From positions 24,883 through 88,882 of the forward strand of contig NZ_RZNY01000013.1 in NCBI RefSeq assembly GCF_003994475.1: 64,000 bases of DNA, in the 5' to 3' direction. The stretch comes from Paenibacillus anaericanus (lineage in GTDB: Bacteria; Bacillota; Bacilli; Paenibacillales; Paenibacillaceae). The notes beneath the pieces are model-generated. The model did no database searches, was not told the origin of the DNA, and was given only the letters and a program-made list of their open reading frames with translations. A program made the position numbers and the translations under genes. Positions 1-10,213 of this stretch are shown here, one piece after another. Positions within the stretch are counted from its first letter, which is position 1; every line of letters starts with the position of its first letter.

Positions 1-277
1 CATCCTGCAGAATGTACCATGGGCCGATCAATAGACGTCCCTCAGTAATATATTTCTCCAAACGTTCCTTGTTCTCCGGTCGTACTTGGAGGTAATCTTC
101 TAGGATGATTGTCTGTCCATCAAGATAGAAACTCTTGAATTCCGAGTCCCCATCTAATTTATCCAATAATGCATCCACCAACTGGACTAGACGGACATGA
201 TGCTTCTCATAAGGTAGATACCATTCCCGATCCCAGTGCGTGTGGGAAATGATATGTGCGGTTCTTTTGTTAGCCAT
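1..277 (-). CDS. GH38 alpha-mannosidase, MngB-like (partial, C-terminus beyond window)
   Basis: I read this gene directly from the reverse strand. It begins MANKRTAHIISHTHWDREWY and stays open for 92 codons to the window edge. The SHTHWDREW motif is the metal-binding N-terminal signature of GH38 alpha-mannosidases of the MngB class, and FYLDGQT and GPWYILQD further on also fit. A GGGGAG ribosome binding site lies 11 nt before the ATG. It is the last visible gene of the mannoside operon, 116 bp after the GH130 gene. It belongs to a different GH38 subgroup from the 1036-residue enzyme upstream, so the locus encodes two non-redundant alpha-mannosidases. Linkage specificity cannot be read from this part. 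Confidence 0.9.
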   Translation of the reverse strand, partial: MANKRTAHIISHTHWDREWYLPYEKHHVRLVQLVDALLDKLDGDSEFKSFYLDGQTIILEDYLQVRPENKERLEKYITEGRLLIGPWYILQD

Positions 278-393
278 AACCCAGATGACTCCCCTTTCAA
301 ATAAACCCTATTATCATAAGGAAATATCGGCCTCATTAGGCCGATATCCCCTTTGCTCTTCTATTCGTACTAATCGTACTAATTCATCAAAAA

Positions 394-1386
394 CTATGCT
401 TCCAAAGGAAACTTTTCCATGTACTCAAGCAACTCATCAACAGTAGTAAAGGCTAGGCCTGTCACTGTATCTGCACAGCCATAGTAAATCGCAATTCGTC
501 CTGTTTCAGCATCTGTTAAAGCCGCGCAAGGGAAGGTTACATTCGGAACATCTCCAACGCATTCGTACAAGGTTTCTGGTCCCATAATGTAGTTACGTGA
601 CCGTGCAATAACTTTCCATGGCTCATTAATATCCAAGAGAGCAACACCCATACGGTATACAAAACCGTTACAAGTATTGATTACCCCATGATAAATCAAC
701 AACCAACCTTTATCAGTTTCAATTGGAACCGGGCCTGGACCGATTTTCTTGGACTGCCAAGCCGAAGTGTCCCCATCTACTGTACCCATTACATAACGGT
801 GTTTACCCCAGAAAGTAAGATCAGGGCTTACACTGTAGAAAATGTCTCCGAAAGGAGTGTGGCCCGTGTCACTTGGACGGCTGACCATAGCATAATGATC
901 ATTGATTTTACGTGGGAAAAGTACACCATTACGGTTGTAAGGCAAAAAGGCATTTTCCAATTGGTGGAACGTTTTAAAGTCGAATGTATAAGCGATCCCG
1001 ATGGTAGGGCCATGATAGCCATTGCACCACGTAATATAGTAGCGGTCTTCAATTTTGATGACCCGTGGATCATAACGGTATTCGCGCTTAATTATTTCTT
1101 CGTCTCCCTCAAAAACGATCGGCTCGTGATTGATTTTCCAGTTCACGCCATCGTCACTGAAACCAGCGAAAATGTCCATACTGACAGATTTCGAGTCGCA
1201 ACGGAATACGCCTGCAAACCCACCTTCAAAAGGAACAACAGCCGAGTTGAATACACTGTTAGAGTTCGGAATAGCATCCCGATTGATAATCGGATTTGCG
1301 GAATACCGCCATACCGGTGAGTTAGTGTTGGCAGGTTTCTCCTGCCAAGGAATGTTTGACAATTGTTCTCCAATAATTTTGCTCAT
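394..1386 (-). CDS. GH130 beta-mannoside phosphorylase
   Basis: Family GH130 enzymes are five-bladed beta-propellers. Most phosphorolyse beta-1,2- or beta-1,4-mannosides (for example Man-beta-1,4-GlcNAc) to alpha-mannose-1-phosphate. The protein of about 330 residues has the family's usual length and lacks a signal peptide, so it should be cytoplasmic. Typical stretches are [25 protein letters not shown]-like blade edges and GPGPVPI. The ATG at 1392 sits only 2 nt from AAGGAG, whereas the ATG at 1386 has 8 nt spacing, so I start at 1386. Association with GH38 and GH125 supports cleavage of the chitobiose-linked core mannose of N-glycans, but a beta-1,2-mannan substrate is also possible. Confidence 0.87.
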   Translation of the reverse strand: MSKIIGEQLSNIPWQEKPANTNSPVWRYSANPIINRDAIPNSNSVFNSAVVPFEGGFAGVFRCDSKSVSMDIFAGFSDDGVNWKINHEPIVFEGDEEIIKREYRYDPRVIKIEDRYYITWCNGYHGPTIGIAYTFDFKTFHQLENAFLPYNRNGVLFPRKINDHYAMVSRPSDTGHTPFGDIFYSVSPDLTFWGKHRYVMGTVDGDTSAWQSKKIGPGPVPIETDKGWLLIYHGVINTCNGFVYRMGVALLDINEPWKVIARSRNYIMGPETLYECVGDVPNVTFPCAALTDAETGRIAIYYGCADTVTGLAFTTVDELLEYMEKFPLEA

Positions 1387-1456
1387 GTTCATTTCTCCTT
1401 TTCATTAGAAGCATTTATATTTCAGGTCCATCCGGATTTGCTTATTATAGTCAGGC

Positions 1457-2776
1457 TTAGAGAATGCCTTCCTTCATCGCACGATATACAAGCTGTGAGA
1501 ACAGACTGTTTGACCATGCGAACCATTTGCGGGTGAAAATCGTTGGATCATCTACATGGAATCCTTCATGCATAAATCCTGTATCCGCATCTGTGTTCTC
1601 TAGCATAGCGATCATTTCCAGTTTTTCTTCAGCCGACTGAGCTGTAATTCCTTGCATCGAAAGTGCCATGTGCCAAATGTAGTTCTTTGGTGTATGTGGA
1701 CTACCGATACCTTTAGCCATTTTACCTTCAAAGTAGAATGGGTTCTCTTTGCTCAGCGCAAAACGTCTAGTATTCTGATAAATTTCATCATCTGCACTCA
1801 CGTAACCAAGGTACGGGATAGACATCAAACCAGGTGTACCTGCGTCATCCATCAAGCAGTAGTTGCCAAATCCATCTGTTTCATAGGCATAGATAGGTCC
1901 AAATTCAGGATGACGATAAATACCATACAACTTGATACCGTAATCCACTTCAAATTCCAATTCCTTCAGCTCAGCTAGGAGTTCCATATCACGGAATACC
2001 CATTCTGCAAATTCCTGCATTTGACGAAGTGCCACAACCGCAAACATGTTACCTGGAATGTTGTAGTGGAAATCGCAAGCATCGTCACTGGAGCGGAAAC
2101 CTGACCAGATCATGCCGGTGTAATTGACTGGCATTCCAAGGCCATTGTTACGCAATGAATCCTCAGGAATTCCGTTATTCCGAGTGAATCGATAAGGAGA
2201 TTTCTCGAAATGATGTTGTTCGGTTTTGAATAGCTCAATGATACGTTTCATAGCCGATTTGAATCCAGCGTCGAAGATATCAGTTAATTCAGTTTCTTTC
2301 CAATATGTGTAGGCCAGACGGATAACGAAACATAAAGAATCGATCTCAAATTTACGTTCCCATACCCATGGCGACATTTCAGTAACATCCGTCGTATTCC
2401 AATGCCAATCGTTAGCAGACTCGTTGAATGCATTAGCATATGGATCAATATGAATATATTGAATATGACGCTTAATAAGCCCACTGATAATACGTTGTAA
2501 ATCCTTATCTTCCTTAGCAAACGGCACGTATTGAATTACTTGCTCTACCGAGTCACGCAGCCAAGAAGCTGGGATATCCCCTGTGATGACAAAGGTTGTT
2601 CCATCATCCATCAGTTTCGTTGTTGTTTCTAAAGTATTAGGAAAACAGTTTTTGAATAACTGTAATAGTTTCGGTCGATGAGCCAGCTTTTCCTCGGCTT
2701 CGGCCAGTACTTCTTGTATTGCTACCGGTAGTGTAAGCTCAGGCATCGGTATTTTTGGAAGTCTGAATTGTTCCAT
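1457..2776 (-). CDS. GH125 exo-alpha-1,6-mannosidase
   Basis: GH125 enzymes are metal-independent inverting exo-alpha-1,6-mannosidases with an (alpha/alpha)6 barrel; the characterised members come from Clostridium perfringens and Streptococcus pneumoniae. The 439-residue protein is full length for the family. It has the signature GDIPASWLRDSVEQVIQY near residues 67-84, plus WHWNTTDVTEMSPWVWERKF and RNNGLGMPVNYTGMIWSGFR. No export signal is present, so it acts inside the cell on imported oligosaccharides. It lies 27 bp after the large GH38 gene and 70 bp before GH130, clearly in one operon. An AAAGGAG site 10 nt upstream supports the start. Confidence 0.92.
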   Translation of the reverse strand: MEQFRLPKIPMPELTLPVAIQEVLAEAEEKLAHRPKLLQLFKNCFPNTLETTTKLMDDGTTFVITGDIPASWLRDSVEQVIQYVPFAKEDKDLQRIISGLIKRHIQYIHIDPYANAFNESANDWHWNTTDVTEMSPWVWERKFEIDSLCFVIRLAYTYWKETELTDIFDAGFKSAMKRIIELFKTEQHHFEKSPYRFTRNNGIPEDSLRNNGLGMPVNYTGMIWSGFRSSDDACDFHYNIPGNMFAVVALRQMQEFAEWVFRDMELLAELKELEFEVDYGIKLYGIYRHPEFGPIYAYETDGFGNYCLMDDAGTPGLMSIPYLGYVSADDEIYQNTRRFALSKENPFYFEGKMAKGIGSPHTPKNYIWHMALSMQGITAQSAEEKLEMIAMLENTDADTGFMHEGFHVDDPTIFTRKWFAWSNSLFSQLVYRAMKEGIL

Positions 2777-2803
2777 GGTAGTCTCGCTCCTTTAAATTTT
2801 ATA

Positions 2804-5800
2804 TTAGTAGTTAATTTTAATTGTCTTAATCTCATACGGCGTGAATTGCAGTTCAATCCGACCACCAACATGATCTATCACGTCCATCTCTTGCTCCAAA
2901 GCATTGGAGTGGAAGATTTCAGTACACGCCTGAGGCCAATTTAGTTCTACAGTTTCCCGACCACCTGCTGATTCGTAGAATCTTAGGATACTCCCCGTTC
3001 CATCTTCAGAAGGTTTAACTGTATCGAGTATAACATGTTGTCCCGAGAACTGGATTAAAGATTGCATATTCGGCAGTGAACCTTGCTTATTCTGAGCTGC
3101 TACAACAACTGGAGCATGGTTCAGTTCAGCTGCTTTTCTTAGTGTATGAGCTTGACGCCAGTCCTCCATATGAGGATAAAGCGAATAAGTAAACTCATGC
3201 TCGCCAAGATCAGCCGTGACATCTGGCCATTTCGGCGCACGTAGCAATGACAGGCGAATGGTACTACCTTGAATGTCATAACCGTATTTGCAATCATTCA
3301 ACAAGCTGACACCATATCCGCGCTCGGATACATCAGCAAAACGGTGACCACATACCTCGTACTGCGCCTGTTCCCAGCTAGTATTACGGTGAGTTGGACG
3401 TTCCAGCGCACCAAACGGAATTTCATACGTCGCTTTGTCAGTTACCACATCTACTGGGAAGCCAACCTTCAGCAATTTATGAGATTCATTCCAGTTTACC
3501 TTTGTCTTGAAATCAATGCGCCCATCATGATGATATAGAATCATGTCTTGTGTAATTTCCGATTGATTCAACTTCCAACGGAAACGCAGCACATCTCGAA
3601 TAGTTCCAGAACTAAGAAGTTTCATCTCTAGAAGTTCAGCATCTCCAGCTGGTTGCTCTTCATACCGGGTATCAATATCCCAAGCATCCCAAAGCGTTGG
3701 ACGGTCATGGAAGAAGTGTAATCTATTCGCACTTTCTCCAGGCTTAATTGTTTCTCTGTTCGCTGTTTTATCAAACAGGCTAACAATTTCACCTAGATCA
3801 TTGAAACGAATACGATAGTATTCCGTCTCCCACTCTTTGCTCAAACTAATCTCATGCTTTGTATTAGAATGAACAAGAACAGCAGCATCTTTCTCATTTC
3901 TCAGCCAGATCGTCTTATAACCAAGTGCTGGAACGTTAGGTACACGTACCCAAGCCGTGTTCGCATCATTCGTTGTAATATCCATACCGAGACGTGTTCC
4001 TTCTCCGTCATAAACGGCTTGTCCCGTCAATTCATTCTCACTAGCGATTTCAATGACAGCGTCACGAGACCAGCCAAGACTGTTGAATATGATATAAGGC
4101 GTACCTTCGCCCTCCGTATTCACCTGTCCTGCTAGCAACTCCAACCCTTGAGCAAGACCCTTATTTCCATGTTCAAAAATTTCCGCATATTCCTTCATCG
4201 ACGTTACATAAGTTTCTGTTATCGCCGAGCCCGGAATAATATCGTGGAACTGGTTGAGCAAAATAAGTTTCCAACCGTCATGTAAAGACTGGCTTGCCTC
4301 AAGCTTTTGCTGCGGTTTCATATCTGGCGCTGCAAGTGTGTTCCACAATTCAGCTTCCCGATATAGAACCTCAGCCTTACGGTTGTTCAGCTTATTACGG
4401 CCATGTGTTGTATAAGTCCCTCGATGTAATTCCAGATACAAGTCGCCCCGCCATTCAGGAAGCTCTGGTGAGGCTGCCGTAATGCCAGCGAAGAATTCCG
4501 CAGCATTACTATATTTACTGACTGGTTGACCAACCATTAGATCTCCACGATTAATGTACTCCAACATTTCGCGAGTGGCACCACCGCCACCGTCTCCATG
4601 TCCGTATAGTAACATCTGCTCGTTATGCTTAGCTTTCTCCCGGAAGGACTGCCAATGGTCATGGACATCCTTCGGTAGCGTATTTTCATTAACACCATGA
4701 TTTAGATAAGACAACATAGGTGTTCCATCAATCCCGACCCAGTGGAACAGATCATAAGGGAATACATTCGTATCGTTCCATCCGAGCTTCGTCGTCATGA
4801 AGTACTGAATTCCACCATGCTTCAGAATCTGTGGCAAAGATGCACAGTAGCCGAATGTATCCGGCAACCATTCGATCTCAGATGTCATGCCGAACTCTTC
4901 CTGATAGAATCTCTGTCCGTACAGCATTTGGCGCATAAGAGATTCCCCGCTTGGAATGTTCAAATCCGGTTCAACCCACATCCCGCCAACAAGTTCCCAG
5001 CGACCTTCTTTAATTCTGTCCTTCACTCTTTCATAAAGTTCAGGATCGTTATCCTTTAAGTAAGCAAACAACTGAGGTTGACTCTGAGCATACTGGTACT
5101 CAGGGAATTCATTCATGAGTGCATCTACCGTTGAAAAAGTCCGACTCGTCTTACGAACGGTCTCTCGTACTGGCCAGAGCCAGGCGATATCGATATGTGA
5201 TTGCCCAACCATGTGGATCGTACCCTCGGCATTTCCGCCGATTTCCCCAGTCTTCTTCTTCAACCGTAATTCTATATCCTTAACGAGACTACCTTCACGA
5301 ATGGCTTCCTCATCAAGTGCTACAAACTCATCCATGGCAATATATAATGCCTCAATCAAGCGAGTCCGACGGAAATCCTGCTCAGGCAATAACACTGCGG
5401 AATCACGGATAACAGTTGCCGTGTACATCAAACTTTGTATTGGACGATTAACGCTAACAATTAAGCTTTGAATCGACCGTATTGGCGGTTGAATAACCGC
5501 CTGCTGATTTAACGGGTCCACTGGTTCAGGAATGGGGTCAAACATCTCAATTTCAAGCTCCATTGGCCGTCCTACAACGTCTGCACCTAATGTAACAAAT
5601 GTATGATTGCGATCTAACCCTTGATATGAATTTCCATTTATACGAAGTATTCCTTCGCCACCACAATTAAATATCAAGCCTACATGGGATTTCAGCCAGT
5701 CTTGTGGAATCTCTAAGCGAGAACGAAAAAAGTATGTTGTTCCTTGCTTACTTGGAAAAAGATCATAATCTCCCCCTGCCGTGTAAGGTGCCACGTCATC

Positions 5801-5914
5801 GTACTCTCCAGGAAGTTTATATGTGGATGATATGATCTCCCAATCGCGAAATTCACGCTGTTCCAACCATTGAGACTCGGATAGCTCTCGAATAAAACGT
5901 TTGATCCGTTCCAT
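2804..5914 (-). CDS. GH38 alpha-mannosidase, large cytoplasmic type
   Basis: This is a 1036-residue retaining, zinc-dependent alpha-mannosidase. An N-terminal beta-rich domain (about 1-225) is followed by the catalytic domain, with the zinc motif SHIDIAWLWP at residues 239-248. The predicted nucleophile is Asp352 in EWLPDTFGY. The GHGDGGGGA loop near residue 445 and a long C-terminal beta-sandwich are typical of the Ams1/class II cytosolic group. No signal peptide is seen. The start is 5 bp from the GH3 stop codon and has AGGAGG 10 nt before it, which indicates tight co-translation. It should release alpha-linked mannose from imported oligosaccharides together with GH125. Confidence 0.93.
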   Translation of the reverse strand: MERIKRFIRELSESQWLEQREFRDWEIISSTYKLPGEYDDVAPYTAGGDYDLFPSKQGTTYFFRSRLEIPQDWLKSHVGLIFNCGGEGILRINGNSYQGLDRNHTFVTLGADVVGRPMELEIEMFDPIPEPVDPLNQQAVIQPPIRSIQSLIVSVNRPIQSLMYTATVIRDSAVLLPEQDFRRTRLIEALYIAMDEFVALDEEAIREGSLVKDIELRLKKKTGEIGGNAEGTIHMVGQSHIDIAWLWPVRETVRKTSRTFSTVDALMNEFPEYQYAQSQPQLFAYLKDNDPELYERVKDRIKEGRWELVGGMWVEPDLNIPSGESLMRQMLYGQRFYQEEFGMTSEIEWLPDTFGYCASLPQILKHGGIQYFMTTKLGWNDTNVFPYDLFHWVGIDGTPMLSYLNHGVNENTLPKDVHDHWQSFREKAKHNEQMLLYGHGDGGGGATREMLEYINRGDLMVGQPVSKYSNAAEFFAGITAASPELPEWRGDLYLELHRGTYTTHGRNKLNNRKAEVLYREAELWNTLAAPDMKPQQKLEASQSLHDGWKLILLNQFHDIIPGSAITETYVTSMKEYAEIFEHGNKGLAQGLELLAGQVNTEGEGTPYIIFNSLGWSRDAVIEIASENELTGQAVYDGEGTRLGMDITTNDANTAWVRVPNVPALGYKTIWLRNEKDAAVLVHSNTKHEISLSKEWETEYYRIRFNDLGEIVSLFDKTANRETIKPGESANRLHFFHDRPTLWDAWDIDTRYEEQPAGDAELLEMKLLSSGTIRDVLRFRWKLNQSEITQDMILYHHDGRIDFKTKVNWNESHKLLKVGFPVDVVTDKATYEIPFGALERPTHRNTSWEQAQYEVCGHRFADVSERGYGVSLLNDCKYGYDIQGSTIRLSLLRAPKWPDVTADLGEHEFTYSLYPHMEDWRQAHTLRKAAELNHAPVVVAAQNKQGSLPNMQSLIQFSGQHVILDTVKPSEDGTGSILRFYESAGGRETVELNWPQACTEIFHSNALEQEMDVIDHVGGRIELQFTPYEIKTIKINY

Positions 5915-5919
5915 CTATA

Positions 5920-8217
5920 TTAATCCTCCTGCACAATTAAAGTTGCATGTAGCGTATCGTTCACGTGTTTCCCTACCAATACGCGGAATTCACCAGGTTC
6001 TACAACAGGCTTGTAATCCAAGCCAATATACTCAAGCTGTTCAGCTCCAACTGTGAACTCAACTGTTGTACTCTCACCAGGAGCTAGCGTCACCTTGCGG
6101 AACCCTTTTAGCTCTTTGGCTGGTCTAGTTATAACACTGACAGTATCGGAGATATACATCTGTACGACCTCTGCACCTTCCATGTCGCCGGTATTAGTTA
6201 CTTCTACCGTAACAGTGGCTACTCCATCCGCAGGAATTACTTCCGGCTGGACGGTGAGATTAGAGTAACTAAATTCCGTGTAACTCAGTCCATAACCAAA
6301 CGGATAACGCGGTTGAGAGTCGTCTTCTAGATAACGTTTTCCTCTAGAACGCTTCCCATTATAATATACCGGAAGTTGCCCAACATGTTTCGGTATAGAG
6401 ATCGTCAATTTACCCGACGGGTTCACATCACCAAACAAGATATCGGCAATCGCATGACCACCCTCTTGACCTGGATACCAAGCCTCCAGAATCGCATGTG
6501 CGTGATCTTCAATCCAAGGTTCTGCAATCGGACGACCGTTTATATAAACTACTACAAGGGGTTTACCAAGTTTATAGATTTCTTGAATCAGTTCAAGCTG
6601 AGCTCCGGACAGCTTCAAAGACATACGATCTATGCCTTCCCCACAGTCCATATCACTCCAAGAATGATCTGTAACCTTTGAAGCACCTGTCTTCAAATCA
6701 ATAGATCCTTCACCAAAATCGCGGGCACTGGATCCTCCAACAACCATAACTACCGTATCTGCATCCTTGGCGCAGGTAAGGGCGTAATCAAAACCTTCTT
6801 TGGAATCATCCTTAATCCGGCATCCAGGCGCATAAAGAACGCGTCCCGGTTCCTCAGCAAACTTACTACGGATACCACCAAGAACAGTTGTTACCTTAGA
6901 GCTAGGTTGCGGTGAAGTATAGTCTCCGAGCTGATTGTAGCCTACATCTGCATTGGGTCCAATGACAGCGATCTTACCAGAAGCTTTGGATAGTGGAAGG
7001 ATCTTACCTTCATTTTTCAATAGAACAACACCCTCACCGGCAATCTTCCGGGCAAGTGCAGTGTGCTCTTCACTACCAATTACTTTAGCTGCATTCTTTG
7101 GATCGGCATACGGGGAATCAAACAATCCCAGTTTGAATTTCAGATTCAGCACACGACGAACTGCAGTATCAACTATCGATGTGTCTAGTTTTTCCTGGCG
7201 TACAGCTTCAAGCAAGTACTTCCCGAACATTTCACCAGACATTTCCATATCAATACCTGCGGAGATCGCTTGTACTGCTGCATCCATCCCACCTTCAGCG
7301 GTATCGTGGCCTGTAGCCAGCATATCAATGGCACCACAGTCGGTTATGACCATACCGTCAAATCCCCACTCTGTACGGAGAATATCCTGTAAAAGCTCTC
7401 TATTCGTCGTACAAGGCATACCATCAATCTCGTTATAAGCTGGCATAATTGATACAGCGCCCGCTTCCACCGCTTTCTTGAACGGAAGCATATCAACTTC
7501 AAGCAATTCTCTCTTACCCATATGAACAGGGCCAGCATTTCTACCGCCCTCTGAGCTACCGTAGCCTACAAAATGTTTCAACGTAGCGACCACGCTATCC
7601 TCTTGATCCAATGATTCTCCCTGAAGTCCTTCCACAGAGGCGACCGCAAGCTCACTGATCAAATACGCATCTTCACCGAAGCACTCTTCAGTCCGACCCC
7701 AACGAGGATCACGCACTACATCAAGTACTGGAGAATAAGTCGCGGCTCCACCTTGGCTCCGCGTCTCTCTCGCCACAGCACGGCACATTTCGCGATATAG
7801 ATCTACATTCCATGTGCTACCAAGACTTAGCGGTACAGGGAATACTGTAGCACCAATCGCCATATGCCCATGGGAGCATTCCTCTCCAATCAGGATAGGA
7901 ATACCCAAACGGGAATGCTCTATAGCATAACGTTGGATTTCGTTAACGGCCTCTGCGCCTTCTTCCGGGGATAATCCAGTCTCGATTGTGACTCCCGTCC
8001 ACGGATCAGCACGAAGCACGCCGTACAACGAACCTATACCGCCATTCTTTACCTGTTCCTTGAATTCCTTAGTAAGCTCGATTTTGCCGTCTTTATTCTC
8101 ATAAGTCTGCCATCCAAATGGTTGGATCAATTGGCCGATCTTCTCTTCCAAAGTCATCAGACTGAGCAAATGTTCCACTCGTTCTGAAGTAGAATTGTTA
8201 CGATCCTTATAGATCAT
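5920..8217 (-). CDS. GH3 family glycoside hydrolase (beta-glucosidase/beta-xylosidase type)
   Basis: The 765-residue protein has the full BglX-like layout: an N-terminal TIM-barrel domain, an alpha/beta sandwich domain and a C-terminal fibronectin type III-like domain (about 655-760). The nucleophile is the Asp in GMVITDCGAID, and the substrate-binding KHF motif appears in VATLKHFVGYG. There is no signal peptide. GH3 substrates are beta-linked glucose, xylose, arabinose or N-acetylglucosamine; the FnIII-bearing architecture fits beta-glucosidase/xylosidase rather than NagZ. Its place inside a mannoside operon hints at trimming of another sugar, or at beta-mannosidase-like activity, which cannot be decided from sequence. 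The next gene starts 5 bp on. Confidence 0.9.
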   Translation of the reverse strand: MIYKDRNNSTSERVEHLLSLMTLEEKIGQLIQPFGWQTYENKDGKIELTKEFKEQVKNGGIGSLYGVLRADPWTGVTIETGLSPEEGAEAVNEIQRYAIEHSRLGIPILIGEECSHGHMAIGATVFPVPLSLGSTWNVDLYREMCRAVARETRSQGGAATYSPVLDVVRDPRWGRTEECFGEDAYLISELAVASVEGLQGESLDQEDSVVATLKHFVGYGSSEGGRNAGPVHMGKRELLEVDMLPFKKAVEAGAVSIMPAYNEIDGMPCTTNRELLQDILRTEWGFDGMVITDCGAIDMLATGHDTAEGGMDAAVQAISAGIDMEMSGEMFGKYLLEAVRQEKLDTSIVDTAVRRVLNLKFKLGLFDSPYADPKNAAKVIGSEEHTALARKIAGEGVVLLKNEGKILPLSKASGKIAVIGPNADVGYNQLGDYTSPQPSSKVTTVLGGIRSKFAEEPGRVLYAPGCRIKDDSKEGFDYALTCAKDADTVVMVVGGSSARDFGEGSIDLKTGASKVTDHSWSDMDCGEGIDRMSLKLSGAQLELIQEIYKLGKPLVVVYINGRPIAEPWIEDHAHAILEAWYPGQEGGHAIADILFGDVNPSGKLTISIPKHVGQLPVYYNGKRSRGKRYLEDDSQPRYPFGYGLSYTEFSYSNLTVQPEVIPADGVATVTVEVTNTGDMEGAEVVQMYISDTVSVITRPAKELKGFRKVTLAPGESTTVEFTVGAEQLEYIGLDYKPVVEPGEFRVLVGKHVNDTLHATLIVQED

Positions 8218-8245
8218 AGTTGCCTTCTCTCCTTCTTTGAGGACC

Positions 8246-9163
8246 TTATTCTTTAACAGCTCCTATAGTGAGCCCTGAAATGAAATAACGTTGGAAGAAC
8301 GGGTATGCAAAGATAATCGGTAACGTAGCCAGAACAACCATCGCCATACGCGAAGTATCTTGAGGCAATGATCTCAAAGCTTCCAAACTCAGCGAGCTAT
8401 TCGATGCATTTTGCATGATGAATTGCATACTAGTCTCGATACGCATCAACATCGATTGCAATGGCACTAGGTTCGGATTGTCAATATAGAGTAGCGCATT
8501 AAACCAGTCATTCCAGTAACCGAGTGTGCTGAACAAACCAATCGTTGCCAGACCCGGTAGGGATAAAGGAAGTACCAATTTAAGGAAAATACGGAACTCT
8601 CCTGCTCCGTCAATTTTCCCTGATTCAATAATAGCGTCAGGAACGCTTGTGCTATAGAAGGTCCGCAAGATCATAATGTAGAAGGCATTTACCGCTAGCG
8701 GCAAAATCAAAGCCCACACCGTATCTTTTAAACCCATAAGCTGAGTAACTACAATATAGGTCGGAACAAGTCCACCATTAAACAACATCGTGAAGAAGGC
8801 AAAGAAAGCGAAGAAGTTACGATATTTGAAGCTCTTTCGCGAAACAGCGTACGCGTAAAAGGACATAAACAGCAAACTGATGATAGTACCTACGACTGTG
8901 ACAAAAATCGTCACCCCATAGGAACGGATTAATGAATCCCCCATATCAAATACATATTGGTAAGCCGAAAAACTCCATTTTTCAGGAATTAATCTGTAAC
9001 CATTGTTAGCAAGCGCACCCTCATCTGTTAGGGAAATGATAACTACAAACAGAAAAGGAAATACGCAAAGCAAGGAAAAGATTCCGGCAATGAGGTTAAA
9101 TGAAATATTCATTGGTGTCGATAGGTTATGAAAATCGCGTTCTTTCTTTTTTCGTTGAGACAC
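8246..9163 (-). CDS. ABC sugar transporter permease, YtcP/MalG-like
   Basis: This inner-membrane permease has six predicted membrane spans and the EAA loop typical of carbohydrate ABC importers (IIESGKIDGAGEFRIFLKLV, in which the EAA signature is modified to ESGKIDGAGE). It ends with the YFISGLTIGAVKE tail common in YtcP/LplC-like proteins of Paenibacillus. The longest frame begins with a GTG at 9172, but the Shine-Dalgarno GAAGGGAG touches that codon. The GTG at 9163 is 8 nt downstream and is the likely start. It pairs with the permease just upstream and the lipoprotein at 10214. No ATPase gene is present, so a shared MsmX-type ATPase elsewhere in the genome probably energises it (known for this importer class). 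Confidence 0.9.
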   Translation of the reverse strand: MSQRKKKERDFHNLSTPMNISFNLIAGIFSLLCVFPFLFVVIISLTDEGALANNGYRLIPEKWSFSAYQYVFDMGDSLIRSYGVTIFVTVVGTIISLLFMSFYAYAVSRKSFKYRNFFAFFAFFTMLFNGGLVPTYIVVTQLMGLKDTVWALILPLAVNAFYIMILRTFYSTSVPDAIIESGKIDGAGEFRIFLKLVLPLSLPGLATIGLFSTLGYWNDWFNALLYIDNPNLVPLQSMLMRIETSMQFIMQNASNSSLSLEALRSLPQDTSRMAMVVLATLPIIFAYPFFQRYFISGLTIGAVKE

Positions 9164-9185
9164 ACTACTCACTCCCTTCGGTATT

Positions 9186-10124
9186 TTAGAACAAGGCGTT
9201 ATCCTTGTCGAATTTTCGTACGATATAGTTTGATGCCATAACTAGAGTAAAACCTACAACCGATTGATACAATCCTGCCGCAGCACTCATGCCAATCTCA
9301 CCTGTTGTTTTAAGACCACGATATACGTAAGTATCGATAACGTTTGTCACGCCATACAATGTTCCGGAATCCCTTGGTACTTGATAGAACAAACCAAAGT
9401 CTGCATAAAATATTTTTCCGATAGCTAGCAATGTCATGATCGTGATGATTGGTCTAAGAAGCGGTAGCGTAATTGCACGAATTTGTTGCATTTTGCTGGC
9501 GCCATCGATCATTGCGGCTTCGTAAAGTGATCTGTCGATCCCCATAATAGAAGCTAGATATACAACGCTGTTATAACCGACTGCCTTCCACAAATAAACA
9601 AATACTAAAATGAACGGCCAATACTTCGATTCCGAATACCATTGAATCGATTCAATGCCCATTGATTCAAATACTCCGTTCAACAATCCACGGTCTGAGC
9701 TCAAGAAACTAAACGTGAAATAACCGACAATGACCCATGAAAGAAAATAAGGGAGGAACATGCCGGTCTGGTATATTTTCGAGAGACGCTTGTTGGTAAT
9801 TTCGGATAATATGACAGCCAATATTACCGATAAGATGAGTCCAATAAAGATAAATGCAATATTATAGAGCAATGTATTCCTTGTAATCACATAGGCATCA
9901 TCCGTGCTAAACAAAAATTTAAAGTTGTCCCATCCAACCCATTTACTGTTCACAATGCTGGCCCAGAAGCCATCGCGGCTGAAGCGATATTCCTTAAAGG
10001 CTATGACCGTTCCGAGCATCGGTAAATAGGAGAAGAAGAGGAACCACAGTGCGCCGGGAAGAACCATGAATAACATAACTTTATTTCTGTTGATATTTTT
10101 GAAAAACTCTCCGACCATTTTCAC
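9186..10124 (-). CDS. ABC sugar transporter permease, LplB/UgpA-like
   Basis: This is the first permease of the oligosaccharide importer, about 312 residues with six predicted membrane helices. The EAA loop reads LYEAAMIDGASKMQQIRAIT, with the conserved EAA and G. It starts with GTG 8 nt after AGGAGG; an ATG two codons later is too far from that site. The gene follows an intercistronic terminator hairpin downstream of the lipoprotein gene, so it should be made at lower levels than the binding protein. It is probably specific for the mannose-containing oligosaccharide degraded by the downstream enzymes (inference from context). Confidence 0.92.
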   Translation of the reverse strand: MKMVGEFFKNINRNKVMLFMVLPGALWFLFFSYLPMLGTVIAFKEYRFSRDGFWASIVNSKWVGWDNFKFLFSTDDAYVITRNTLLYNIAFIFIGLILSVILAVILSEITNKRLSKIYQTGMFLPYFLSWVIVGYFTFSFLSSDRGLLNGVFESMGIESIQWYSESKYWPFILVFVYLWKAVGYNSVVYLASIMGIDRSLYEAAMIDGASKMQQIRAITLPLLRPIITIMTLLAIGKIFYADFGLFYQVPRDSGTLYGVTNVIDTYVYRGLKTTGEIGMSAAAGLYQSVVGFTLVMASNYIVRKFDKDNALF

Positions 10125-10155
10125 GTTATATCCCTCCTGAAAGTGTAAATTTCAT

Positions 10156-10195
10156 GAAAAAAAATCGGGCGAAAGGCTATCACCCGCCCGATTTT
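10156..10195 (-). terminator. Intercistronic terminator/attenuator after the binding-protein gene
   Basis: On the minus strand an AAAATCGGGCG arm and a CGCCCGATTTT arm enclose a 13-nt loop and are followed by a run of eight T. It lies between the lipoprotein stop codon and the permease start. Such an element would let most transcripts end after the binding protein, so that lipoprotein exceeds permease. Confidence 0.85.
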
Positions 10196-10213
10196 CTTCA
10201 TTAATTATTGATA

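Noticed and set aside
688..1320. 210-codon plus-strand ORF inside the GH130 gene
   Set aside because: It lies entirely antisense to a well-supported GH130 gene, has no ribosome binding site and its translation shows no domain pattern.
6953..7438. 161-codon plus-strand ORF inside the GH3 gene
   Set aside because: Antisense shadow of conserved GH3 catalytic sequence; composition (Ser/Pro-rich) is that of a reversed coding strand.
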